From: Asaia sp037151935
GTDB lineage: Bacteria > Pseudomonadota > Alphaproteobacteria > Acetobacterales > Acetobacteraceae
Reading direction: 5' to 3'
NCBI RefSeq assembly: GCF_051628905.1
Contig: NZ_CP157575.1
Span: forward strand, 2,852,001-2,916,000
DNA: 64,000 bases
In this document: piece after piece, positions 51,331-60,058 of the stretch
Position numbering within the stretch: the stretch's first letter is position 1
Layout of the letters: each line of letters starts with the position of its first letter
The notes under the pieces: generated by a model
What the model saw: the letters and a program-made list of their open reading frames with translations, nothing else
Databases searched by the model: none
Told to the model about the DNA's origin: nothing
Program-made: the position numbers and the translations under genes

Positions 51331-52818
51331 TCAGTGCTTGGGTGCGGGTGCCGGCGGAGCGGCTGGTGCCGGGGCCGGTTTCTGATCCTTCTTGTCCGAC
51401 GGTTTGTCGGCGGGAGGCTGACCGAGAGGCAGAGCCTCGTCCGGCAAAGAGGCCATGGCGCGCACCACGCGCAGACCCTGCTGAAGCTGGAAATCCGTCG
51501 CGGGCTTCGACAATTCGAAGCGCGGCCAGTTTTCCGGCGGCGCATTGGGGATGCTGGTGGAGATCGACGGCAGGTCGGTGCGCACCGGCGCCTTGTTCTT
51601 GTTGCCGCCTGTATTGGTGATGATATGGGCGAGATCGGCTTCACGATAGCCGTAGCCATCGTCGTCCTTGCTCTCCTTCACCAGAATATCCGGGGCAATG
51701 CCCAGAGCCTGGATCGAGCGGCCTGAAGGCGTGTAGTAGCGCGCCGTCGTCAGGCGTACTGCGCCATGGCCGGGTACGGGAATGAGCGACTGCACCGAGC
51801 CCTTGCCGAAGGATTTCTCGCCCAGAAGCACGGCGCGACGATGATCCTGCAACGCACCGGCGACGATTTCCGACGCCGAGGCCGAACCGCCATCGATCAG
51901 CACCACGATCGGCAGCTTGCCGGTGATGTCTGTGCCCTTGGCATCCCAGCGGCGGTTGTTTTCGGCGTGGCGGCCGCGGATCGAGACGATCTCTCCCTCC
52001 GGGATGAAATCGTCACTGACCGAGATCGCCTGGTCGAGCTTGCCGCCCGGGTTCAGACGCAGATCGAGCACGAGGCCCTGAAGCTTGCCACCGGCCTTGG
52101 CCTTGAGCTTGTCGAAGGCCTCATGCATCGCGGTTTCGGTGTCGTCGTCGAACTCGGAAATACGGATATAGCCGATATTGCCGTAAAGCGCCGAGCGGAC
52201 GACCTGAACATGCACGACTTCACGGGTCATGGTGACCTTGAGCGGTTTCGGCTCCTTGGCGCGAATGATCGTGAGCGTGATCTTGGTGCCTGGATCGCCG
52301 CGCATCTTGGTAACGGCTTGATCGAGCGTCATGCCTTCAAGTGACTTGCCATCGACTTCGGTGATGTAGTCGCCGGGTTTGAGCCCGGCGCGCGAGGCCG
52401 GGGTACCATCGATCGGCGAGACCACGCGGATATGGCCATTCTGCTGCTGGACCTGCACGCCCAGACCGCCGAATTTGCCGCTGATCTGGATCTGCATGTC
52501 CTTGAACTGCTTTTCGTTCATATAGGAGCTATGCGGGTCGAGACCGCCGACCATGCCGTCGAGCGCGTTGTTGATCAGATCCTTGTCACTGACCGGTTCG
52601 ACATATTCGGCGCGCACCAGATCGAGCACGGTGCCGAACAGGGTCAGCAGGCGCAGGGTCTCGCTGTGATTGTCGGAGTCTGCGGCAACCTCTTTGGCGA
52701 AGGCCTTGCTGCTGATCATCTGCCCAAGGCTTGGCGCCATCATGGCTTCCAACGTCGGACCGGCGGTGATTCCGGCCAGGAATGCCGTTCCGAGCAGCAG
52801 ACCAGTGCGGAGCTTCAT
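51331..52818 (-). CDS. ctpA: Carboxy-terminal processing protease (S41 family, CtpA)
   Basis: Periplasmic serine protease, 495 residues from the ATG at 52818 (MKLRTGLLLGTAFLAG), eight bases after AAGGGA; longer in-frame starts are unlikely. N-terminal signal or anchor, the DPHSSYMNEKQFKDMQ segment, a PDZ domain (GLGVQVQQQNGHIRVVSPID, GLKPGDYITEVDG), and the catalytic Ser-Lys part GGSASASEIVAGALQDH with GEKSFGKGSVQSL. The C-terminal 40 residues are Pro/Ala/Lys-rich. It trims periplasmic proteins, probably including peptidoglycan hydrolases. In related bacteria it directly follows envC; here a foreign-looking gene is inserted between them. Confidence 0.92.
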   Translation of the reverse strand: MKLRTGLLLGTAFLAGITAGPTLEAMMAPSLGQMISSKAFAKEVAADSDNHSETLRLLTLFGTVLDLVRAEYVEPVSDKDLINNALDGMVGGLDPHSSYMNEKQFKDMQIQISGKFGGLGVQVQQQNGHIRVVSPIDGTPASRAGLKPGDYITEVDGKSLEGMTLDQAVTKMRGDPGTKITLTIIRAKEPKPLKVTMTREVVHVQVVRSALYGNIGYIRISEFDDDTETAMHEAFDKLKAKAGGKLQGLVLDLRLNPGGKLDQAISVSDDFIPEGEIVSIRGRHAENNRRWDAKGTDITGKLPIVVLIDGGSASASEIVAGALQDHRRAVLLGEKSFGKGSVQSLIPVPGHGAVRLTTARYYTPSGRSIQALGIAPDILVKESKDDDGYGYREADLAHIITNTGGNKNKAPVRTDLPSISTSIPNAPPENWPRFELSKPATDFQLQQGLRVVRAMASLPDEALPLGQPPADKPSDKKDQKPAPAPAAPPAPAPKH

Positions 52819-53156
52819 GCAATTCATCCCTTGAATCCGGTGCGGCGCCAATGGCCCGAAGCCGATCCTGTTAGCGTCTTTCTGTCAGCACGATCCGAAA
52901 ACACGGATCCGGTCCAACCTGAAGTCTGAAATCTATAAACGTCTTGAAGCACTCTGTCGAAACAACACAGAATCGCCAAGCAGGATCCTGCATCGACAGC
53001 GCGGTTCTGACGACCGCCTCGCCCGACGTCTAGCGCGTGCGGGAGATTTGTCTTGACCGTCAGGCGACGACACCCGATGCGTCGAAGGGCTCACAGAGAT
53101 CCCAGAAAGAAACAACAGGTCCGAAACCGCGGGAATGTCGTGAGGGAGAACCAGTC
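52819..53156. other. Divergent intergenic region between ctpA and the secreted-protein gene
   Basis: 338 bases without a recognisable gene. It must carry the start signals of both divergent genes. I see one TTGAAG near 52943 without a matching -10, one GANTC site, and the AGGGAG ribosome binding site at 53143-53148 for the plus-strand gene. No repeat, tRNA or insertion sequence remnant is visible. Confidence 0.5.
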
Positions 53157-55052
53157 GTGAAAAAACTGTGCATCGTCGCTGCCCTGCTTCTGGCCTGTCT
53201 GTCAGATACATGGGCACAACAGGCGTCCTCTTCACCTTTCGGGGGTACGACAGACCGGTCCATCGACACCACGAAGTCACTCTCGGCGATGGAAGCTCCA
53301 CGCATACCCGATCTGCCCGCGCCCAATCTCGGATGGACGGATAACCCAGCAGTACACCAGCCCGCGCGAAAATTCACATTCGGGGTGCAGTACAAATATA
53401 TGGCGCCCGAACTCATGCTCGTCGGTGGGCACACCTTGCTGGATAGCGTCTTTTCTAAATTCACCGCCTTGCCTTACGGAGCTGGCGATAATGGTGGCTG
53501 CGTCTTTTCGGTTTTGATGTCCTTCGCACCGCTGACCGGCACCAATTGCGGCGCTGGCGCGTATGAAGCCGTCGCGGATTACACGCTGGCGATCAACAAT
53601 CCGCCCTGGTACGTCGCTGGCGCCGATTTCAGGGACGAGAACGGCGTCTCTCATGAGGTTTCGTTCTCATCCCGAGAGGCGATCCTCAGACCGGCCCTTC
53701 CCGCAAGCTATCGCGCCTTCATGCATGGTGGCGCTCATGTAATCACGAATATGGCGGCGGGCCCGGTTTTCAGGGATGGCTGGCCAGCTTTCGATGGTGT
53801 CGAGGCGCATCGTGGGTTGTCAAACCCGCTCTACGCCCAGGATCTGATTGGCTGGCACGAGGGCTCGGATAAAAACGGCAGCTTTACCGTTCTGACCATG
53901 AGAGGGCAGTGGCAGCCTTTTCTCTCCAAGCTTGCCAATGGCGCCACCGCTGTCGATCCAGGACACGCGCCAGCCATTGGATCGAATAATATCGCCATGA
54001 GACCGGAGAGCCGCGACAGGCTCGATACGACCTATTGGCCCGGCTACACGCATCCGTTCATAGAGATCGGTATCTACGTCAAGCATTTCACCCGAAACAC
54101 CACATGCTCCGTACAGATAACGAAGGATCGTTCTGACCCTAAGAACCTGTCACCGTCGCGATCCTGCGATGAGGAACTCGATAACTGGTATTCTGGGCCC
54201 GATTATGAGGCGACGATGCATGGCCTCACGATAGGAAGCGGCTTCACGAACAAGGTGAGCACGGATAGCTATGGGTTGGCCATCGCAAGCCAATGGCCGA
54301 CAGGCATACGCGTCAACCTTGTGAGTTCGAGCATGGATTTCGACGGAGATGCGTTCAAGGTCGTGCCCAAGCTTGGCCCATCGCCCATAATCGGCGCGAG
54401 GCAGGAAGTTTTCGAATTCAACGAAGAGCCGTTTCGCGATGCGGGTTGGACGTCGCAGTTCAAGATGTGGCAGCAGGTCGACAGCAACGGTTATGGCGAT
54501 GCTCGCCATCTGCAAAACCAGCATGACACGTCATGGTGGCTGGGCCCTCGCTATGGCGACAGTTTCTATCGAATGAGCGATGCCGGTCGAACCGGGGGCA
54601 GCATCGTCTTCAATCCGGGCTGGGCGAAAAACGGTGTTTCTCTTTGCGGAGGCCCCGACACTCCTCCCGCTCGCAGCGTTGGTGACAAAAGTGCTACATG
54701 CTTTGTCCTCTCCGACCAGGGGAATGCCTCCTTGCGTGGCACGCTTCTGGTCGGCGGGGGCGCCTATGCCAAGACAGAGATCCTGCTCGCCGCTGGCAAG
54801 CTGCTTTTCGTCGGCAGAAGCCCATCGCAGGTTGTCGAGATCTTTCAGGGCGACCAGAGGCAGCTCATGATCGACGCCAGAAAACTGGCAGTGGGTGGTG
54901 ATCTCACCGCCAGACATTATCACGAGGCCCTGTCCACACCAGCTTCCGGCAATGCGCCCTGCAACGCCGGAGATTTCACGGATGACGAGAATTATCACTA
55001 TGTCTGCATCGCCAAGGATCGGTGGAAGCGTGTCAGGCTGGAGGCATTCTGA
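53157..55052 (+). CDS. Secreted protein of unknown function (GTG start)
   Basis: 631 residues from GTG 53157, eight bases after GAGGGAG; this start gives a clean signal peptide (KKLCIVAALLLACLSDTWA, then QQASS). The mature protein is rich in Gly, Asn, Ser and aromatic residues, with the look of an extended beta structure and no recognised catalytic motif. The last 40 residues (STPASGNAPCNAGDFTDDEN and HYVCIAKDRWKRVRL) resemble the C-terminal module of surface or tail-fibre-like proteins of acetic acid bacteria, including two cysteines likely to pair. G+C is visibly lower than in neighbours (34 of 60 and 33 of 60 in two sampled lines). It lies on the opposite strand between ctpA and envC. Adhesin or matrix roles are guesses. 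Confidence 0.7.
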   Translation: MKKLCIVAALLLACLSDTWAQQASSSPFGGTTDRSIDTTKSLSAMEAPRIPDLPAPNLGWTDNPAVHQPARKFTFGVQYKYMAPELMLVGGHTLLDSVFSKFTALPYGAGDNGGCVFSVLMSFAPLTGTNCGAGAYEAVADYTLAINNPPWYVAGADFRDENGVSHEVSFSSREAILRPALPASYRAFMHGGAHVITNMAAGPVFRDGWPAFDGVEAHRGLSNPLYAQDLIGWHEGSDKNGSFTVLTMRGQWQPFLSKLANGATAVDPGHAPAIGSNNIAMRPESRDRLDTTYWPGYTHPFIEIGIYVKHFTRNTTCSVQITKDRSDPKNLSPSRSCDEELDNWYSGPDYEATMHGLTIGSGFTNKVSTDSYGLAIASQWPTGIRVNLVSSSMDFDGDAFKVVPKLGPSPIIGARQEVFEFNEEPFRDAGWTSQFKMWQQVDSNGYGDARHLQNQHDTSWWLGPRYGDSFYRMSDAGRTGGSIVFNPGWAKNGVSLCGGPDTPPARSVGDKSATCFVLSDQGNASLRGTLLVGGGAYAKTEILLAAGKLLFVGRSPSQVVEIFQGDQRQLMIDARKLAVGGDLTARHYHEALSTPASGNAPCNAGDFTDDENYHYVCIAKDRWKRVRLEAF

Positions 55053-55191
55053 TCGGGGCCTCGCCGTTGTCGCGGACCAGATGACGTAAACGGGGCGAGA
55101 GATCGCCGTTCTTGTCGTGCATTCTGCGGCCAATCACGACCGCATGGCGGGTGAGGGATATGCTGTCGAACAGGTGTCACTCATCCGGCGT

Positions 55192-56463
55192 CTAGAGATA
55201 AGGACGCGGATCGACGATTGTGCTGCCAGAGCGTAATTGAACGAAAAGCCGTCCGCCCGCGGCGTCCATGGCGCCCAGAGTTGTGTTGCGGCCAACGTTC
55301 TGGCCGCTTGCAACGCTAAGCTGGCCGATGCCGGAAAGCACAAAGCGGTAATGACGACCGCAATCGAGAATGATCATATTGCCAAAGGAGCGGAACGGCC
55401 CGGCAAAATCGATCTGACCGGCGCAGGGCGCGCTTACGGGGCTCGATGCGCGCGCTGCATAGGTAATGCCCGTGGCGGGGCCGCTCTCGGTGTCCTGATG
55501 CCAGGCGGTCACGATACTACCCGCAACGGGGCCGTGGCCGCCGCCATGACTGACGCCGCTGCCTGTCGAACCGCTCAGGCGTTTGGCCTGGCTGCTCATG
55601 GCCTGTGACTTTTCTTTCTGGTTTTGCAGCGCAAGGGCCTTTGCTTCTTCCTCCATACGCGCGCGCAGACGGGCCTGGGTCTTGTCTATGGCGGTGAGGG
55701 CGTCGTCGAGCGTTGCCGCCTTGGCCGTAGCAGAGGCGATTTCGGCACGAGCCTGTTTCAGGCGGGACTCCGCCTCTTCCTGCTGTTTTGTCGCCGCATC
55801 CATCTTGCGGGCATTGACGTCGCGCAATCTCGCCTGCGTCTTTTGGGCTTTTTCGAGCGCGTCATTGCGCTCGGCGAGCTGCTGCGCGGTCTGATCGAGA
55901 AGCGCCTGCTGCCCGCGCAGATCGTCTGCCTGCCGCGTGGTGAGGCGGGTCAGCCCGGCAATCAGGCTCAGTCCCTGAACGGACTTGTCTGCCTGACCGG
56001 AAAGGGCAACGAAAGACGTGCTTGGATAGCGCGCAAGGCGCAGCGCCACCGGCAGAATAGCTTGCAGGCTTGCCCGTCTGCGGGCGAGGGCCGCCCGTTG
56101 TCGGGTTTGCTGCTCGGTCAACCGGGCAATGTCCTGAGTGAGACTGTCGATCTGTTTTTCTGTCGCAGCGAGTTCCGCTGCGGCCTGGTCCGTCAGGGCC
56201 GAGAAATGGCGTGCGCGTTCCGCCTGAAGCGCCGCTTCCTGTGCGGCCTTCGTCTGCGCCTTACGCTGGGTGTCGATCAGCGCGGCTTCTCTTGCCTTGC
56301 GCGAGAGCAGGGCCTCGCGGTCCTGTTTCGCCTTGTCGAGTGCCTTCTGGCTGGCGCTCGGCGCGGCATGTCTTGTGTGGGAGGCCGCAAGAGTCGGGGC
56401 CTGCCCCATGAGACAGGCCCCGGTCAGCAGAATGCCGGTCAGGAGCAGTTTTTTGACCGGCAT
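55192..56463 (-). CDS. envC: Murein hydrolase activator EnvC-like (degenerate M23/LytM)
   Basis: 423 residues from ATG 56463 (MPVKKLLLTGILLTGACLMG), a signal peptide; an in-frame ATG at 56490 lies within the end of gpmI. Residues from about 35 to 290 are a long coiled coil (Ala/Gln/Arg/Lys-rich heptads), followed by a LytM domain. The zinc ligands of active M23 enzymes are gone: the HxxxD site reads ATGITYAA and the HxH site reads GRLFVQLR. This is the state of E. coli EnvC, which activates cell-separation amidases at the septum rather than cutting peptidoglycan. Co-directional with gpmI, eight bases after its stop. Confidence 0.85.
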   Translation of the reverse strand: MPVKKLLLTGILLTGACLMGQAPTLAASHTRHAAPSASQKALDKAKQDREALLSRKAREAALIDTQRKAQTKAAQEAALQAERARHFSALTDQAAAELAATEKQIDSLTQDIARLTEQQTRQRAALARRRASLQAILPVALRLARYPSTSFVALSGQADKSVQGLSLIAGLTRLTTRQADDLRGQQALLDQTAQQLAERNDALEKAQKTQARLRDVNARKMDAATKQQEEAESRLKQARAEIASATAKAATLDDALTAIDKTQARLRARMEEEAKALALQNQKEKSQAMSSQAKRLSGSTGSGVSHGGGHGPVAGSIVTAWHQDTESGPATGITYAARASSPVSAPCAGQIDFAGPFRSFGNMIILDCGRHYRFVLSGIGQLSVASGQNVGRNTTLGAMDAAGGRLFVQLRSGSTIVDPRPYL

Positions 56464-56471
56464 GGGCTGGC

Positions 56472-58010
56472 TCAGCCGTTGATGAGGCATTTGCCGGTCA
56501 TGTCCGCCGGCTTTTGCAGGTTCATCAGCGTCAGAAGCGTCGGGGCCAGATCGGCCAGACGACCGTCATGAATGGCGGTGACACCGCGCCCGCCATGCAG
56601 GATCACCGGTACGCGATTAAGCGTATGGGCGGTATGCACCCCACCCGTCACCGGGTCGCGCATGGTTTCGCAATTGCCATGATCGGCGGTGACGATCAGC
56701 GCGCCGCCCATCTTGTCGATGGCGTCGACAATGCGCCCGAGCCCGGTATCCACCGTCTCGCAGGCCTTGATCGCGGCAGAGAGCACGCCGGTATGGCCCA
56801 CCATGTCGGGATTGGCGAAGTTCAGCACGATCAGGTCGAATTTGCCGCTCTCGATCGATCTGACCGCATGATCGGTCAGTTCGGGCGCCGACATTTCGGG
56901 CTGGAGATCATAGGTCGCGACCTTGGGCGACGGCACCAGAATACGCTCTTCGCCCGGCAGAATGGCTTCGCGTCCGCCATTGAGGAAATACGTCACATGC
57001 GGGTATTTTTCGGTTTCGGCCATGCGCAGCTGTGCCAGACCGGCCTGAGAGACGACATCGCCCAGCAGTTGGTCCATCGACTGCTTGGGGAACATCACGC
57101 TCATGAACGGCGCGAGAGCGGAGCTATAGGCCGTCATCCCGCAGACAGAGGCGAATGTGACGACCTTGGAGCGGGCAAACCCGTCGAAACCGGAGAAGAG
57201 CATCGCATCGAGCAATTCGCGGATACGGTCGGCTCGGAAATTGGCCGACAGAATGCCGTCGCCATCCTTCATGCCGGCGTAATCGCCGATCACGGTCGGC
57301 ACGACGAACTCGTCGGTCACGCCCTTTGCCTGGCTCCCAGGCAGAACGGACAGCGCATCGGCGGCGTGCTCCCCTTTGGCCGAGACGATCGCATCATAGG
57401 CAAGGCTGACACGTTCCCAGCGGTTATCGCGGTCCATGGCGTAATAGCGTCCGCTCACGGTCGCAATCGACGCGCCTTCCGGCAGCTCGACGGCAAGCGT
57501 GCGAATATAGCCATCGCCCGAATCAGGCGCCGTATCGCGCCCGTCTGAGAACACGTGCAGCGCCACTTTCACACCGGCTGCGGCCACGATTTTCGCCAGC
57601 GCGGCGATATGATCCATATGGGCATGAACACCGCCGGGCGAGACGAGGCCCACGAGATGACAGGTGCCGCCGCTGGCTTTGAGCGCGTCGATGAAGGCAC
57701 AGAGAGACGGGTTCTGAGCCAGAGATCCGTCACGGGCAGCGCGTGTGATGCGCGGCAGATCCTGCATGACCACACGTCCGGCACCGATATTGAGATGGCC
57801 GACTTCGGAATTGCCCATCTGACCCTCTGGCAGTCCCACATCCTCGCCGCAGGCTCTGAGATAGGCATGGGGTGAACTGGCCCAGAGGCGGTCGAAATTC
57901 GGCGTGTTGGCGAGGGCAACGGCGTTGTCTTCACGGGTTGCGCTGTCACCGAACCCGTCGAGAATGACGAGCATGACCGGGCGCGGTGTGCCGGAATGCG
58001 ATGCGGACAT
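56472..58010 (-). CDS. gpmI: 2,3-bisphosphoglycerate-independent phosphoglycerate mutase
   Basis: Manganese-dependent glycolytic enzyme interconverting 3- and 2-phosphoglycerate, 512 residues. VMLVILDGFGDS holds the first metal-binding Asp; LPEGQMGNSEVGHLNIGAGR holds the nucleophilic Ser; HVFSDGRDTAPDSGDGYI, SGRYYAMDRDNRWERV and VTADHGNCETM complete the active site. Length is normal. Heads a unit with envC eight bases downstream. Confidence 0.96.
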   Translation of the reverse strand: MSASHSGTPRPVMLVILDGFGDSATREDNAVALANTPNFDRLWASSPHAYLRACGEDVGLPEGQMGNSEVGHLNIGAGRVVMQDLPRITRAARDGSLAQNPSLCAFIDALKASGGTCHLVGLVSPGGVHAHMDHIAALAKIVAAAGVKVALHVFSDGRDTAPDSGDGYIRTLAVELPEGASIATVSGRYYAMDRDNRWERVSLAYDAIVSAKGEHAADALSVLPGSQAKGVTDEFVVPTVIGDYAGMKDGDGILSANFRADRIRELLDAMLFSGFDGFARSKVVTFASVCGMTAYSSALAPFMSVMFPKQSMDQLLGDVVSQAGLAQLRMAETEKYPHVTYFLNGGREAILPGEERILVPSPKVATYDLQPEMSAPELTDHAVRSIESGKFDLIVLNFANPDMVGHTGVLSAAIKACETVDTGLGRIVDAIDKMGGALIVTADHGNCETMRDPVTGGVHTAHTLNRVPVILHGGRGVTAIHDGRLADLAPTLLTLMNLQKPADMTGKCLING

Positions 58011-58120
58011 GAGAAGTCTCCTGCAAATTTGGGCATATCATGACGCATTTTGACGCGCGTGCGAACTCTCCCCCCAGGGCGCAGCGCGATTTTCCCGGCA
58101 TTGGGGCGATCACAAGACAG

Positions 58121-58150
58121 GTGAGGGGCGAGGCTCTGTCGGCCCCTCAC
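58121..58150 (-). terminator. Hairpin after the YWTD-type gene
   Basis: Perfect 9-bp stem GTGAGGGGC/GCCCCTCAC (58121-58129 with 58142-58150) with a 12-base loop, 27 bases beyond the minus-strand stop at 58177. The minus-strand continuation CTGTCTTG is T-poor, so this is a candidate rather than certain terminator; it separates this unit from gpmI. Confidence 0.5.
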
Positions 58151-58176
58151 AGCACGATTTTCAACGATTGCGTCGG

Positions 58177-59055
58177 CTACTCGACGAGATAGATGCCTGT
58201 CGTGGCCGATTGCTGGCGAAGCACGTGGCTCTCTCCGGTCTTGAGATCGACCACCCTGATCGTGCCGCCCAGATCGCTGACGAAGGCGAATGTCTCCGTC
58301 TTGTCGATGGCAAGGCCGATACCCTCATCGAGACCACGCAGAATGACCTTGTGTTCGAGCAGCCCCCTGGCCCCAATGCGCGCCATGTTGAGGCTGTTGC
58401 CGTCGGGTGCCGCACCGCGATCGGTCCAGTAAAGGCGATTCGAGCCGGGGCAGACATGCAGGTCGATGGGTTCGGGCAGGTGATCGGCCAAAGTCTCGAT
58501 ATCGGTCCGGCTCGACGGATCGGTGCCTTCGGGCATGGCCATGGGCATGCGGAAAATGCGCCCGATGCCGCCTTTGGGGGAGCCTTTCTGCGTCCAGTAG
58601 ATCTGTCTGGCAACCAGGTCGAGCGCAATACCCACGCATTGCCGCGAGAAATCGGGCATGTCCTCAGGGTAGTTTCCGCGTTTCAGCAATACCGCGATTC
58701 CCGTGCCGTCGAGGCGGCTGCGTATGATCCTCATGCCTTCGCGGTCGCACCAGTAAAGATGACCTTCCGCCCGATCGACAGCAAGCTGCTTGGGCGTGAC
58801 GATCTGTCCCTTGCCGACCAGAACCTCGTGCTGACTGCCATCCAGCCGTGCGCGTTCGATCGTGCCGTCGGCGGCCTCCCAATCCGCGCCCATATTCGTC
58901 CAGGTAATCTGGCCTGCAACGGGGTCTACCCAGAGGCCATCGGGGGTCCCCCACCAGGCATCGAACCGCGCGACCACATGCCCGTCACGGGTCGAAAGCG
59001 CGGTGATGGCCGGTGGCGCGGTTTCGAGTGTGTAGAGGATCGGATCCTTGCTCAT
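58177..59055 (-). CDS. YWTD/SMP-30-type beta-propeller protein
   Basis: 292 residues without a signal peptide. Repeated strands with YWTD-like motifs: GQITWTNMGADWE, GHLYWCDREGMRIIRSRLDG, RQIYWTQKGSPKGGIGRIFR and NRLYWTDRGAAPDGNSLNMA, giving a six-bladed propeller of the LDL-receptor-YWTD / SMP-30 class. The class includes sugar lactonases, but I cannot point to a metal site. Its start overlaps the stop of the dehydrogenase gene by four bases (59052-59055), so the two probably act in one pathway, plausibly sugar-acid or lactone breakdown. Confidence 0.75.
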   Translation of the reverse strand: MSKDPILYTLETAPPAITALSTRDGHVVARFDAWWGTPDGLWVDPVAGQITWTNMGADWEAADGTIERARLDGSQHEVLVGKGQIVTPKQLAVDRAEGHLYWCDREGMRIIRSRLDGTGIAVLLKRGNYPEDMPDFSRQCVGIALDLVARQIYWTQKGSPKGGIGRIFRMPMAMPEGTDPSSRTDIETLADHLPEPIDLHVCPGSNRLYWTDRGAAPDGNSLNMARIGARGLLEHKVILRGLDEGIGLAIDKTETFAFVSDLGGTIRVVDLKTGESHVLRQQSATTGIYLVE

Positions 59056-59930
59056 GATGCGCGTCCCTTTTCGTTGTAATCGTAAAATCCACGACCCGTC
59101 TTCAGGCCGAGCCGATTTTCGGCGATCATCGTCTTCAGAAGCTTGCGTGGCGCCTCAGGCAGATGGGGGTAGGCGCGCGCATAATGCTCTTCGATCTGCA
59201 GCACGATATCGAGACCGACCCGATCCATCGCCCGAAACGGCCCCATTGGCGTTCCCTGCGTCTCGCAATAGATGCGGTCGATCACTTCGGGAGACGCGAC
59301 GCCCTCAGCCGCAACGCAGAGCGCCTCACGCTTGATGGCTGCCCAGATGCGGTTTTCGATAAAGCCAATGCTCTCTTTTTGCGCGATATAGGGTGAAAGC
59401 CCCAGCGTCGAGAAATAGGCGGCGAGGTCTTCCATCAAGCCCGGACGCGTGGTGCCGCAGGACATGAGTTCCACTGCACGCTGCTCCGGCGGCATCATGA
59501 AATGCGTATTCAGAACACGCGTTCTGTCCGTTACTTCTGCCACCATTGTGCTTGACGGATAGGAGGACGAATTGGTGGCAAAAATCGCGTCAGGAGCCGC
59601 TTTTTGCGACAGCGTACCGAAAAGAGAAATTTTGAGGTCCAGCCGCTCCGGTAGCGCCTCGACAATCAGCCAGGCGTCATCGATGGCGGCCTCAAGCGTG
59701 GCTACGCTGTCGATCTGACCGGCTATGCCGCCTTCGAGGGTTTTAACGAGGCCCGGCAGCGCTGCGCGTGCATAATCGAGTCCGGCCTGTGTCGCACCGG
59801 CGTCTCTATCGAATAGTCGCACCTGTCCGCCACGCGTTGCGAGCATCAAGGCAATGCGTCGTCCGAGCGTTCCGGCGCCGATAACTGTTGCGGGGCGCGT
59901 TCTGGCTCGTTCAGTCACAGTGTTTGTCAC
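59052..59930 (-). CDS. 3-hydroxyacyl-CoA dehydrogenase family protein
   Basis: 292-residue NAD-dependent dehydrogenase. Rossmann motif VIGAGTLGRRIALMLATRGG, then EALPERLDLKISLFG, the TNSSSYPSS loop, the catalytic region NTHFMMPPEQRAVELM (His and Glu of the dyad), and KESIGFIENRIWAAIKREAL. No CoA-specific part is obvious; single-domain members of this family also act on L-gulonate or other hydroxy acids (lambda-crystallin type), which would fit the linked propeller protein. Divergent from the LysR gene. Confidence 0.8.
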   Translation of the reverse strand: MTNTVTERARTRPATVIGAGTLGRRIALMLATRGGQVRLFDRDAGATQAGLDYARAALPGLVKTLEGGIAGQIDSVATLEAAIDDAWLIVEALPERLDLKISLFGTLSQKAAPDAIFATNSSSYPSSTMVAEVTDRTRVLNTHFMMPPEQRAVELMSCGTTRPGLMEDLAAYFSTLGLSPYIAQKESIGFIENRIWAAIKREALCVAAEGVASPEVIDRIYCETQGTPMGPFRAMDRVGLDIVLQIEEHYARAYPHLPEAPRKLLKTMIAENRLGLKTGRGFYDYNEKGRAS

Positions 59931-59954
59931 GAAGATTCTCCCTTCAGTCAGGAA

Positions 59955-59971
59955 GCGTCAAAAAGTGACGC
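59955..59971. promoter_or_regulatory. Inverted repeat in the divergent dehydrogenase/lysR promoter region
   Basis: GCGTCA-AAAAG-TGACGC is a perfect 6-bp dyad, 25 bases upstream of the dehydrogenase start. Within the same 128-base gap are GCGCTTCGAAACGC (60001-60014, near-palindromic around TTCGAA) and two TGCA tracts near 60025 and 60048. One of these may be the LysR operator; the dyad lies where a regulator would affect the dehydrogenase promoter. Confidence 0.45.
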
Positions 59972-60058
59972 CACCTTGATTGAATTCGAGGCATCATAAC
60001 GCGCTTCGAAACGCTCAAATCTTGCAATAACGCAGAGCGTGACTGCATAAATTCAGGC

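Noticed and set aside
56514..57548. Plus-strand open frame of 344 codons opposite gpmI
   Set aside because: gpmI is certain; the opposite frame has shadow composition.
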